Source: Casuarius casuarius (lineage: Eukaryota; Chordata; Aves; Casuariiformes; Casuariidae). From it: 64,000 bases of DNA. The notes under the pieces are model-generated. The model was not told the origin of the DNA, ran no database searches, and was given only the letters and a program-made list of their open reading frames with translations. The DNA is taken from positions 329,284 to 393,283 of the forward strand of contig PTFA01000273.1 of assembly GCA_003342895.1 (NCBI GenBank), read 5' to 3'. This document shows, in pieces, positions 23,234 through 34,835 of this stretch (its first letter is position 1; each line of letters begins with the position of its first letter). The position numbers were made by a program, and so were the translations under genes.

Positions 23234-25207
23234 AATTGTCTTTAAATTAATTAAATGCCTCCCCACAAGGTTGTTTTTCTGGATGGACCTTGCCTGTACT
23301 TTTAGTCTGTAACTGTCAGCTGCTTGAAAACTGGACAAAGGAAAAAAAGAAAGAAGTACACTAGCAACATGTTAGAAAGAAATTATTAATTAGGGATACT
23401 GACATCTGATTACAGAAGAGCAGTTTCTTGCCATGATCTTTCACAATTTCTACATCTGCCTCTTGCTAAATGCAAGTCCACATATTAGGGCATCTTTCTG
23501 AATAACCAAGCATTTATTCTCAAGAAAAATTGTCTCTGTAGTTGGTCTATAAATGCTCTTAGTGCATTATTGGTTCACATCATGGTAGACTAGGCAGGAG
23601 GCATCTTTTCAGTTTAATATATGAAACAAATTTTACCATTCCTTTAAAGTCATGCTGATGTTATAGCTTGGGGATTTGGGCATTAGTTTTGGCATGCAGG
23701 CATTTTCATATTTGTGAAGTCTGCTTGACTGGCTGTAGAAAGTTGCTTAAAGCTGAAAAAAACATTTAGAGAAAAATATTGGAAGAGACATGCGTGGCAA
23801 CTACTCTGCAGATGGACTGAAGATCCTACTGGTGCGCCTTATTAACACACTGATAATGGTTTGGATTTCTCCTGTATATAAGAAAACACAGTTTTGATAG
23901 TAGAACAGTCATAGCAATGTGATATTGTCATGGAAAATGAACTAGGTTTCTACCTACCTTGATACGCTGGCTAATAAACAGCTTTCCGAACTGGGGGATA
24001 TACACTTAAATGTTTACTTTGCATTAAGAACTAACAATTTCAAATGTATGATCAACCTGGATTTCTATGTGGCTTTATCCTAAAACAGTTAAGAAAGGTG
24101 TTCCAGAATATGTGACTTTCAAAGCACTAATCACTCATTCACGTGCTTGTTTCTACCAAGACTGTTTCTGCCAGATACTGAGTGCCTTTTTTGTACCTAT
24201 AGTACAAAGACCAAAACACAGTGTTATATACTGCAGATTGCTTTCCTCAGTGAAGAATCATTTTCCCTTGGCAGTGAAAACCTGTGACTGAAATGAAGGC
24301 ACATTTTGGATCCCATGTGCATTAAAAAGCTTTTATTAAAATATAGTTCATCACTGGAATGCCATTACTATCTGCAGAAGTATTTTAAAGTTATTCATTG
24401 CGTGCTTATTGAAACCAGCTGAAGAAATGTTTGGAGCAGATTGTAACCTGCCTCTGTTCATATCTTTCACGGATAATTCTTTCTTTACAATCATACCACT
24501 CAAAAAGTGCCAACCGTTCAATCTTAGTTTTGCACCCGTTGTCCCAAAGCATGCTTTGCAGAAACGTGTGCATACCAGATTTCAAAGTATTTTAAACGGA
24601 TGCCCAGAAACAAGGTGGAAATTTTATGAATACATTTTTCTGTCAACTGCTCATTATTGTTAATATGGAACTGAAGCATACGATCTTTGATTTATGCTTT
24701 ATAAGACGCATATTAATTTACTACAAATTGCAGAAAACTCTAGATATTTTGGCTTATATCTATTTTTACAAAACAGTATGGAGTATGACCTATGTTCAGA
24801 AGATTTATTGTTTTAATAGCATTTTCCTCACTATTGAGTAGAAATTTGCCCTTTGGGGATATGAATTTGTGAAATGAATTAAAAAAAAAGATTCTGCATA
24901 TGATTACACTTAAAATAGTACGTGCTAGATTCACAGCTTTATCATACGACTATAAGGTATCTCTTATTTTATTTACATTGTTATGCGGATTTTTTTTTTT
25001 GTTAATTTAATGTACCTTATGTAAGCATATAAAAGTACAGCAACAAGTTCAATTCTGTCTTTAGCAAAACAAAAGGAAATCCAAGGCAATTGCAGAACTG
25101 TGGTAATTTTATGTGATTGTCATTCTATTTTCTTTTTATGGGCTCTCTAAGTAACCACTATGTAATAATCAGTTTTTTTTTTCTGAGACAGTAATTTTTC
25201 CTTTCAG

Positions 25208-25294
25208 AATGAGGGCATTTCACTGCTACTTAAGCTCATCCAAAGCAGTCAGGAGGGGTTTTTTACTTCATTCATGTTGAATGCTCTCCAAAAG
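25208..25294 (+). other. Exon-like 87-nt segment, open in phase
   Basis: A long polypyrimidine acceptor (T run, then TAATTTTTCCTTTCAG ending 25207) is followed by 87 bases and a strong donor (AAG|GTAAGA, 25292-25300). The length is a multiple of three, and the reading in phase 0 stays open for all 29 codons, from NEGISLLLKL to FMLNALQK, a leucine-rich, helix-like peptide. I recognise no family. It could be a cassette exon of an unannotated gene, a lncRNA exon or a pseudo-exon. Confidence 0.3.
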
Positions 25295-26078
25295 GTAAGA
25301 CTATTGCCATGCCAGACATGGCAACTGCGAACAGTTTGATATGGACAGAGATAGTAATAACATGAAAAATTCAATTTGTGTCCTATTACAAAGAATATAA
25401 ATCAAGCTTTTTTGAGCTGGGTTCCTGCCTAAAATCTGCTTGACCAAAAATAGGATTTTATTTTTGGAGTTTTGGTGAGGTGGCTCTGAAGTTATTGGTT
25501 CATGGACTCTACAAGCACAGGAAAAAATTACTGGAACTCAGGTTCTAGCTATTTTTCATATGGAAACTACTGTAAAGGCAGGTAATTTGTGTTGTAAGGA
25601 GATCTTGTCTCATCATCTGCCTCCTACCACATCCAGGATTTAGGTCGAGCTGCTTTATTATTCTCGCCCTTTGCACTGAACTGGGGAAACTAACTGCAGC
25701 CGTTGGCGGAGGCTCGTTTTGTCTTTCATAGCTGCTAATATGTTTGATGTTACCGATGTTTGTGCATCTTTCAAATCTGGTGTTGTTTCAGCTGTGCTGG
25801 AGACCCGCTCATTGATATCAAGTGAAAGGAGACACAAAACTGCCTTCAGCCAGAGAAAAATGAAGTGAGAAGCCCATTTTTATTGTTTGTTACAAGCCGG
25901 TTCATCAGCCCTGTGAATATTAGGTCCTATGTGATTGGAGATATAAATTGCTTGCTCAAAAGATATTTACAATTGTTTCTGACATCTATCAATGGCATTC
26001 ATATGCTGATGGATTATCTGAGCAGTTTTTAATCTCTAACCTACCTATTTTCATAGGAAATCCATGCAGCAACCCTGC

Positions 26079-26130
26079 TGTTGTTTCCGCTGTGTAGATG
26101 GGAAACTGATGAACGGAGAGACTAAAAGCA
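26079..26130 (-). repeat. MIR-like SINE fragment
   Basis: TGTAGATGGGAAACTGATGA followed by ACGGAGAGACTAAA parallels the reverse complement of the MIR core, TACAGATGGGGAAACTGAGG then CACAGAGAGGTTAAG. It is short and diverged. Confidence 0.45.
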
Positions 26131-28119
26131 AGATAGATCCATAAAGGGATTTAGATAGTTATCTGCCACTTGGGGTAACTAGATCCAAAAGTGAAATCTG
26201 TAGCTGCTACTTAGCCCTGAATCTTCTTAAAGTATGTGGGTACCTAATTCTTAAATCACCAGGAAAGTTCTTCTTCTGAGATTTAGTGAGTGAGATTCAC
26301 ACACACAAACAGCCACACTGGTGCACAGCTAATGACTTTATGTTAGGTTACTGCCTGCACTTGTTGTGTGCTGGAGTTTCCTCAGAAACTCAGAAATCAG
26401 GAAACTTCTCCAACTTCTCTGTCATAAAGGGCCACAGGGCTTCCCTTATTCCCCACCGCCCCACAGCTCCGGTCGTGCAAACCTGAGAGCAGAGGCAGAG
26501 AGCAGCCTGCAGAGTGTGGATGTGGCGGATTTGCAAGAGCAGATCAGAGCAGCGCGGTCCTTCATCTTAACACATGGAGCCAGACTGAGCCACAAACCAC
26601 TTACGCGACACAGGATAGTCAGTCTGGCGGCATTACGTGGCTGATCTCTTATCCCCTCTTTTCAGTTGTATCTCTCAGTAAGCTCCTTTTTAGTCATCTT
26701 ATGAGCATGTTTTGTGTCAAATATCTTCATTGATAGCTTATTACCTTCCTGCTGAAACATCTTACTGTTCAGCAGTTACCCTATGACTGAGGAAGAAACT
26801 GTTGCTCAAAAAACATAAGACAGTGGCCAAATTTGGCAAGAGCCCGGTAAGGTAATGCCCTCTTTTCTGTTTTAGTACAGCTTGTTGTCAAGAGAGTATA
26901 CACTTTTCTCCACAAGGGAAGAGAGTTCAGCAAAAGAAAGTGTGATGAGACAGGAAAGAAGTCAGATGTCGATAGGAAGAACGAAGGGAACCGGTAACTA
27001 CATAGATAAAGATCGGGATGTGCTGCTAGCGGTCACCGCCGCAGAAGGAGCTGGAGCAACCTCTCCTCCTTTCACACTGAGCCACGTTTCTGCAGGAAGA
27101 TATGTGGAGTGACTGTTATGTCCAATTTAAAAATATCTAAAATGTCAGCCCTCCCGTGCAGTGTGCATATTGCTAGAGTTTATGGAGCAGATATGATGTA
27201 CTGGATATCCTATTGCCTCTCATTCCTATTTCTCGGCTAAGTCTGAGCTGTCTGGAGCAATGAAACAAGCCACAAAACACCTGCTTTATCTGAGACTTGG
27301 AAGATACTTAGCAGAATACAACTGAAAAAATGCTGGTGGATCTTCAGAGTCAGCAGAAGTTGTAAGCAGAATTCAGGGTGACGTCTGTAGCAGAGACAAC
27401 ATGTTTTCTTCAGGTAACACAGCTACACAGTTTACATGTGGTTCTACATGATCTGGATCTGGTGACGCTCTGGACATGGCTCAACTCCATGTGCACCTTC
27501 ACAAGAGTCAGTGGAGGATGCACTGGCCAAAAACATCCACCTATAATAAGAGGAAAATCCAGACCTGAATTTTGGTGTATGCCTCAGCTCTTTTGGTCTC
27601 ATAGTGAGCCTCAACTCTGAATGTGTCAAACTAAATTTTGCCCAAATACTTCTGGTCGTTCTACTTTGCATAAAAACACAAAGAATTGAATTTTGGGAAA
27701 TAAAGGTGGCAATGGTCACAGCAGGGCTCTGCAAGTCATAAAAAGAGCCTTGGCAAAACCTGAAAATTTCCATGCAGCTTTTACAAATAATTTGATTTAA
27801 TTTCAATCTCCCTTTTTTACTTACAAGCTAGAGAAATATAATTACAAAATATAATTGGTTTGATAAGAAAAAATGCTACAACCTTGAAAAAGAAAATGTA
27901 AACCAAAGCTTTTCCAGGCAAATTGGAAAACATGGGTAATATATTTAAGATTTAGCATTCGTTTTGGAATAACCAGTCTGACAAAGAGTAATATGCAGCT
28001 TGATCTGAAAATTGAAAAAGCTGCAGACAAGAATAGGAAAATGAAATTAGATTTTCAAAGAGACATATGGAAACACACACAGAGGAGCAAAACTCATGAA
28101 ATGCAAACACTTACAGTAT

Positions 28120-28128
28120 GGGGGGGGG
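28120..28128. repeat. Homopolymer G tract
   Basis: Nine G in a row, a likely site of length error. Confidence 0.85.
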
Positions 28129-28344
28129 TTATGACTCTTCCTCCCCCTTAAAAAAAAAGCATCTGTTGTTCGGATTTATTTATTTATTAAAGCAGAAACT
28201 CCGCAGCTCCGAGTCTATTACCAAAATGAATGGATTCAATATCTGTGCAATGATGTGTCCAAAATGAAAGCAACATCATTAAATGTCAGAGATGTTATTA
28301 GCACGTTTTCCTTCTTACCCGACATAAACAGGCATCATCCCACC

Positions 28345-28680
28345 AGGTGCTTGCGCGACTGGCTCGCTGCACCGCACTGCGCTGCGCCCCGAGGTGGCGG
28401 CGATGCTGTGCCTGAAGGCGCCGGGAAGCCGGCGCTCCGCCGGCCTCTCCGAACTCCCACGGGAGCAGCGGCCGCCCAGCCGAACCGGGGACGGGGCTGC
28501 TACGTGGAGGCCCTGCGGTCTGGGCATTAAAACCTGAGCTTTGTGGCTGTGTGCTGCCTGTGCAACGCAGGCCGCTGGTGCCCAGAGCCTTTCTTCCTCT
28601 TTTTCCGCCAGCATCGTGGCGAAGCGAATCCGAGGGCCCGCCGGGAGAGCGGGAGCGCTGACTTGCAGCCCTGTAACCAT
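28345..28680. promoter_or_regulatory. Isolated CpG island
   Basis: Roughly 40 CpGs fall in about 330 bases (for example CTGCGCTGCGCC, GGCGCCGGGAAGCCGGCGC, AGCGGCCGCCCAGCCG and GAAGCGAATCCGAGG) in an otherwise CpG-depleted region. CpG frequency this high over this length marks an unmethylated island, usually a promoter. Long frames on both strands (28255-28530 on + and 28315-28689 on -) follow from the high GC and match no protein I know. No TATA box is evident. A CpG-island promoter of an unannotated transcript is the most likely explanation. Gene identity and direction cannot be told. Confidence 0.6.
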
Positions 28681-29829
28681 ATGCAACAAGGAAACGCTCT
28701 AACCTTCATCTCCTGGAAGCCTCCTATCTGTTACACGCCTGGAGCTGTTACCCACTAAAGGACTTCACATTTCTGAATACTTAAACTGAAAGAAACAGAT
28801 ATGGGAGAAACTACATAAATCCATTATTGCAGCAGGAATATCTTTCTGCTTCAGGCGGAGAAGATAAATTGCCACCAAAGTGATACAAAGTTGGTTTGAT
28901 TATTTCATTGGATCAAATATATCATGCTGTCTTGAAATCTCCCTGCTTTCAAGTCGAAATTAAAGAATTTTACCATAACCATAATAGACATTATCATTTG
29001 CATATTTTTCATCTCAACAGAGACTTTTGAAGTTATGTAATGCTTAAGTATTTAATTGTTCTTCACATCATTGAAATATCAAATTATATCCAGAAACAGA
29101 GAGGATTCTCTTGCTAGATAGCAGTGATTGACTCTCTATCTGACAAGAACAGAATTCTTATGTCAGGGAAAGAAATAGCGTTAAAGAAGGAAGTAACTCA
29201 AAGAGCATCAGCTCTTATTTTGTTCAGCACCAGGACTTGGGCAGTCTTTCTGTCTGGAAATAAGAATGCCAATGTTTTACATTTGCACAAAACCCACCAA
29301 TTGAGCTAATACTAATTTAATCTGTAAGATCACAACTGTGCCGTACTGTTTCAAAAACAGTGAAGGCCTGATTCTGCATGGATTTCTTTTGCATAGCTTA
29401 TCAGCGATCATCTCAATTTAATTGCAAATGCAGATCGAGTAATTATCCACTATTCGTAACCCCAGGCCATAGGGGAAGCGTGGAACACTTGTAAATGAAA
29501 TTCTTCCTACTAAAATTTACCAAGTGTAATTTTGAGGGTATCTTTTCACCATCGAGGATTTTCGTAAATCAGCTGGAAAGCTTCTGAAATACTTGCTGCT
29601 TTCCAGATTCTGTTTTTTCCAGCTTAATTTCTCTCTTCCTTTCTCATTTTATTCTATGCAGACCTGCTACAACCCAGCAATCAGAAAGCGTAGCTATTTC
29701 ATTAGCAGTTAATTCAGCTCTTTCTAGCCATGATGCCAGTGATGTTATAGATGAGATTATGTACTGTGGATGCTATGACTATGTGAGGCGCAGGTACTAA
29801 GAGGATGTTATCTGATGCCACTGTTTCAG

Positions 29830-30013
29830 GAAGAGTTAAATCTTTTTGACAATTCTATGGTTCCCTTTGGGTTTGCACAAATGGCACCTGTTGTTGAAGT
29901 CAATAGAGCTTACAATTTAATTTCATCTGCCTGCAAACAATCTCTCTCATTAGGGGGTGAAATGATGATAGAATTCACTGAGGCCTGCAGTTTCACTTTC
30001 TACAGGGCAATAC
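29830..30013 (+). other. Exon-like segment, open reading frame
   Basis: The acceptor CCACTGTTTCAG (ending 29829) and donor TAC|GTAAGTAC (from 30014) bound 184 bases that are open in one frame. That frame starts upstream at 29815 and ends at 30039. The polypyrimidine tract is short, and a worn repeat motif (29894-29911) lies inside. Pseudo-exon is the default reading. Confidence 0.15.
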
Positions 30014-31719
30014 GTAAGTACAGTCATCATTTTCAGTGAAGGGAGGCACAATTATCTTGGAAACTGATTGTAAAGAAGAAGAAAGGAAAAAAAAAATCTC
30101 TGGGAAAAACATCAGAAAAAGTCAGCTGCACTACATTTTTCAGCTGATGCCAATTTGCAATCTAATTATTGTGTTTAGCAGAATTAGAAAATGTAATAAT
30201 CCAAACAAAGGGATTACTAAAGTATTTTCCCATATATTAGAAATTAACTCATTCGTTTTGGAAAATTGGTATGTGTAAGGAATATCCTAGGTGGGATTTA
30301 AGGGTTAATCACACTAAACTACATTTATTTGTTTTGCAAGTACCTACCTCTACTTGCTGCAGCTCTTTAGGTGAATTAACAGGCCAGATAATGTGTTTCC
30401 TATATTCTAGTGCAAAGGGTGTTAACTTGACAGCATATTAAGTTAATGGGGCCTAGCATTCACTTGGACACATCTCTACCTCACATTAAATGGACCACCT
30501 TCCAATTGCTATCCCACAGTGCTTTGCATCCTGCTAGGACTAACCGATCAATTTATCTGTGTGCCTCTATTGCCTTTGAACCAGGCTGCCAGTATGTCAT
30601 TTTCTTGCTCAAATGTTGGTCCATAGCCAAACTTGAGTCACCATCTTGAAGTCAGCATCATCATGCTGTAGGATAGTACATTTCCACTTTTCATGCACCC
30701 ATCTGGAACAGTGCTGATGCCCTTTGCTCAGGTAATGCTGTTAAGGACATATCAGAAAAAGGATAGTTACAAAAATACTGCTAAAAAAACTAGGGAAGGT
30801 GTTCAAACTCCTTCTGCAAAGGATATTTAAAAGCAAGAAGCCGAAATCAGCTTAAAAATAGTCAAGGAGAAATATTGCTCTTATGGCAGTGCCTGTGTCA
30901 CTGTCTTTGTCCTTTCAGGAAGGCGGCAGGATTTTGCCCTGGGATGCTGTTCTCCAGCTACTGTGGTAAAACCAAGCATGATCCAGATGAGGCGGCAGTT
31001 TTGTAGGAGAGCCTGACTCCCTCCCCAGCACAGGAGCACAGGAGCCTGCGACCAGGCTGGGGCACCCTGATGGGAGGAGGTGGGAGCTCTCGGGTTGACT
31101 CAGCTGTGTTGCCCAATACAGCTAATTTTATTCCGAGCAAGTAATAGAAAGTGATTAAACTATAGGTATTGTGTGCTATCTTCAGATGGTTCAGCCACCA
31201 TCTATACAATCCAGCTAGGAGTTTTCCTGAGTGGTTCTCTTCCTTCAGTATATTTGCTCGAAAGAGCAATTGCACCAAGAAAGACGGGCTTGTTTCTAAA
31301 AAGTAGAGGATTTATGTGCTCTGTGATCATGGCCTGCCTGGTACAAATCTTCAAAATCTCTTTCATTTCCTGATTTCCATCACCTTCCTGTTTTTGATTC
31401 TCTCCATAGCCCCTTCCTGACCAGGAGGTCAAGATACCTCTGCTTCTGCATGCTCAAGGTAGAAAATTTATATTTTTTCTCATCTTCCCTTTGACAATAA
31501 CAGACTTTTTGCAATGTGAATACACGTGCTGAGAACTGTGAAACCTAGGCACTGCCCTAGTTGGTTGCTGTTTGATAACTAAATGGCCTGCTCAGGTTAT
31601 AGATATTGTAGCTTTATATATCCCACGCTTTTATTACTGCAGCCTAAGAACTTGATTTCATGTTATTTAATACAATAGCAAACAGAGCAATATCTACATT
31701 TTCCTGTGGGATATTTCAG

Positions 31720-32690
31720 TGCTTTATTTTATGTGCACACATATCAGTCAAGGCCAAGAACATTAAAGTCCTGAACTTCTGTGTAAAATGGTTTATTTAT
31801 AATAGATTTAATATGTATCTACAGTCACGATGAGTGTCCTACCACTACACATTATTGCAAATCAAAAGGAATGCTAGAACAAATGACAAAAATTATTAGG
31901 TGGTGACACTGTCAAAGTGTCCATCATACAGCCTTGTGCTACCTTCTGTCCTCTGTCACATGTAGCCTCTTCCAGGTCCTGTGTGTCCTGTGGCTGGCAG
32001 TGGAGGTCTCTGGGGGCATTTCAAGGAAGGAGCGTGGTGATGGGAGGCAGGGGAAGACTGAGGTACTGATGTCAGTCCTGGCTCTCCAGCCAGATTACGT
32101 TGTCTAAGGAGTAGAGGTTTAGAGAAAGGAGTGGCAAAAAAGCTCAGCTGCAGCTTCACCATCTTCCCCCTTAAGCAAAAGGTTCAACAGCAATTTCATG
32201 GTACTTTCTTGGTATCTGATCCATGAAAGATTCAAATGGAGGAACCTACTGCTCTGTAGGAGATAGGAACAGAGTTGCAGCATTGAAACTCCTTTGCTTT
32301 ATCTCTTGTCTTGTCCCAATGTAGATGACTATGCTCTTCAAGAGACCACTCTCTTGAATACAAATCTACAAAACTTCATTTTTACCTCCTTAAACATCGT
32401 CTCACCCCTGATGAATTGTTCAGTATGAGGATTCCCATAACAGGCTCACAAACAATTATTGTCCTTGCTATCTCCTACTTCCATAATTTTATACATTTCC
32501 ATGTCAAAAGTCTCCCTAAAGCTCTGCCTGTCATCCATGGCTATGGTATGTTAAGCAATCACAACTCATGAGACAACTGACAAACATTATCTTGCCCACT
32601 GTCTTGGGAAATACCACCCATGGTGTCTTCATGGTCTTCACATACTGGAAAAAGGCTTTGAGTACAGCCTCTAAAATGGAGGAAAAAAAT
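31720..32690 (-). mobile_element. Possible ancient DNA-transposon or retrocopy relic, family unassigned
   Basis: Read on the minus strand, about 950 bases resemble a decayed transcript. Near 32600-32665, the TTTTTCCAGTATGTGAAGACC and ATGAAGACACCATGG segments look like a mutated PIF/Harbinger DDE core, which encodes a 'FPQC.GA.DGTHI'-type motif. The 3' side (31740-31800) is AT-rich with AATAAA hexamers. The frame is broken and the similarity is by eye only. Neither terminal inverted repeats nor a target-site duplication was established. Confidence 0.15.
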
Positions 32691-33608
32691 AACTTGTTCG
32701 TTAATTTGTACCAAAGTTAATATCATTGTCATTACCAAGAAGATTTCTTATGTTATTGCATTGTGCTTTTGCATAAAAAAGAGGTATTTCCAATACAAGG
32801 ACAATTTTTCTTAAGCCAGAGTTTAAGCAAATAAACACCTCCTGGCACTTTTGGTCTCAGAACTGACCTGCTCTTACAGTGTTTTAATCAGGTAAGCAGC
32901 AGTCTTTATTTCTTTTTAAATGTACCACTTTATCAGTTAAAGGCAATATTTATATCAATTAAGGGCAGTATTAAGCAAAGGTAATTAGCCATTAAGATGG
33001 CTTACAAACAGTGGTGGTGAATTTCTAACTGTGGCCATTTTTTTTCCAACAGACCTGGCTGTATTTTTGACAGACATGCTCCAGCTCATACAGCAATTAA
33101 TTCTGTTGCCTCTGTTGTAAAGGAGGTCACAGTGTTCCCTTCTGGCCATATTCTGTGAAACTGCAGAAAAACCTTAGTGGCACCTGTAAATTCACATGCA
33201 CTTTTTGTTTTGCTTCACGGAATAAGGCAGCAAGAGAGGACAGGAGCTGTTTAACACTTCTTTTTTCTAGTGTTGTTCTGGTGTTATTGTGATACCATGA
33301 ATGATCTAACAGCTCAGGAGCCTAAATACCTTAATGCCCTTCGTGGCTTGTTTCCATGAATGGTGCATAATTCGCTGGGCAGAGAGAAAAAGTTTAAAAT
33401 CAGTAGGGATTTAGTATTTTTATTTCCATGCTTTAGCGTGGTGTTAAACTCTAGAAAACAATGATTTTAAAAAAACAATCATAGATAACCAATTTGTCAG
33501 GTTTTTTTTAATCATGAGCAAGTCTATTCTCAAGCTTATCAAAGTCCTTCTGGAAATGGGTGATAACCAGTCAAAACTAAGGCTTCAGGGTGCATTACTG
33601 AATGGACA

Positions 33609-33730
33609 GCATGTAAGACTGGAAGTCAGGAACTGTCAGTTTTACTGCTAGGATTACCGCAGATTCTCTGTCTCTTAATCTTTCTGTCCCTTGTTTTATA
33701 GAGACAGAAAAAAGGAAATTATACTTTTAA
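33609..33730 (+). repeat. MIR SINE fragment
   Basis: AGACTGGAAGTCAGGAACTG, then GTTTTACTGCTAGG, then TCTGTCTCTTAATC, then TTTCTGTCCCTTGTTTTATA, then AAATTATACTTTTAA follow the MIR consensus in order. That consensus runs AGACTGGAAGTCAGGAGACC, TTCTAGTCC, CTTAACCTCTCTG, CAGTTTCCC, TAAAATGGGGATAATA. Five collinear blocks make this the clearest MIR in the window. Confidence 0.7.
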
Positions 33731-33859
33731 TAACAAAAGTTACAAACAGATTTAGGCCCATTGTGTTGTCATTAAAAAAATGGCCTATAGTTTTAGACCC
33801 ACACCTATCCTGCACTATTTGCAATCCAAAAAAATATGACAGGTAAAGCCTTGGGGACT

Positions 33860-33975
33860 GGGATAATGATAATGGAGCCGAAGAGATGAAGTACTTTGCC
33901 TCAAGTCAAATGCCAGAGTTTGAGGAAGAACTAGGAGCTGAATTAAGTCTCTGGATGGCCAGGGCATGGGCAGAT
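33860..33975 (-). repeat. MIR-like SINE fragment
   Basis: GAGATGAAGTACTTTGCCTC, then AAGTCAAATGCCAGAG, then GAACTAGGAGCTGAATTAAG parallels the reverse complement of MIR. There, TAAGTGACTTGCCCAAGGTC is followed by TGGCAGAGCTGGGATTCGAAC. It lies about 130 bases from the + strand copy in opposite orientation. Confidence 0.5.
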
Positions 33976-34699
33976 GCCCAGAAGTGTGGGAGTTACCATG
34001 CTTTAACAAATAACCACTCATCAGCTGAGCTACAGTGCTAAAGTGTTATGAACTCTTCACTCCCACCAATTGCGATGCAAAAATTATTTGCTTATTTTAA
34101 GTTTATATTCACAAAATATGATTAGACAGTTAAGATTTCTTAAATGGTTGAGACCCATGGATAAAAAAGTGGTACATGACCGGTAGAGCTGTTTTGTCCC
34201 TTTTTTTTTTCTGTTCTCAGATTACTGACATTTGTGGATATCATGTACTGAACAGCAGCAGGGATCTGCATTGCAGATAGGCGCTCCTGCAGTGCTAATC
34301 TGGGAGCAAGATTTCCTCCAGTGTCATTACCAAGCATCCACGCATTACTAAGAAAGTAGAAGAATAGCATGAGGTGAGAGATGCTTGATTTTGCCGCTAA
34401 TCTTGTGGAATATCTAGAAGGAAGGGACACTTACGGAATCCTCCTTTGGGGATCATATTTTATAACTCCTTGTTAGTGCATTAAACTTGACAGCTTATAA
34501 ATTTTGTGTTTATGGTACTTAATGCCTAGAAAAGAGTAGTGTACACACAGTCTAACTTTAAAAATGGAATTAGTTTCAGATCCGCTCCCACTCCAACTAA
34601 GTACAATATTTGTGCCCCACCTCTCCTCCAAGTGCTTTGCTATCTATTAAATTAGTATAGACAGCAGGTGGCCTGAAGAAATTGGAAAACAACAGCTGA

Positions 34700-34835
34700 T
34701 GTGCGTCGGAGCAGGCTGTGGATGCCTGCGATGGAAAGGAGATGCTGGCTCTATTACACCGCCCGCTCAGTCAGGAGCCACCCCCACCAGCGCTCACACC
34801 AGCCCCGCCGTGGCAGGAGGCTTTTCGAAGCTCAC
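34700..34835. other. GC-richer patch
   Basis: A local GC rise (CACCGCCCGCTCAGTC, CAGCCCCGCCGTGGC) opens two overlapping + frames (34701-35006 and 34718-34933). Neither resembles a known protein. Confidence 0.3.

Larger units (their letters stand above)
21970..28330. other. Intergenic DNA without recognised genes
   Basis: No gene is recognised. The stretch holds the TG array at 23161-23233, a well-formed exon-like segment at 25208-25294, a MIR-like fragment near 26079-26130 and a G tract at 28120-28128. Confidence 0.7.

Noticed and set aside
23132..23338. Thr-His repeat protein on the minus strand
   Set aside because: It is simply the translation of the (CA)n microsatellite.
28255..28689. 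CpG-island frames as DMAC1 or another neighbour of KDM4C
   Set aside because: Neither strand shows the two membrane segments or the cysteine motif expected of DMAC1. The Pro/Arg/Ala-rich readings look compositional.
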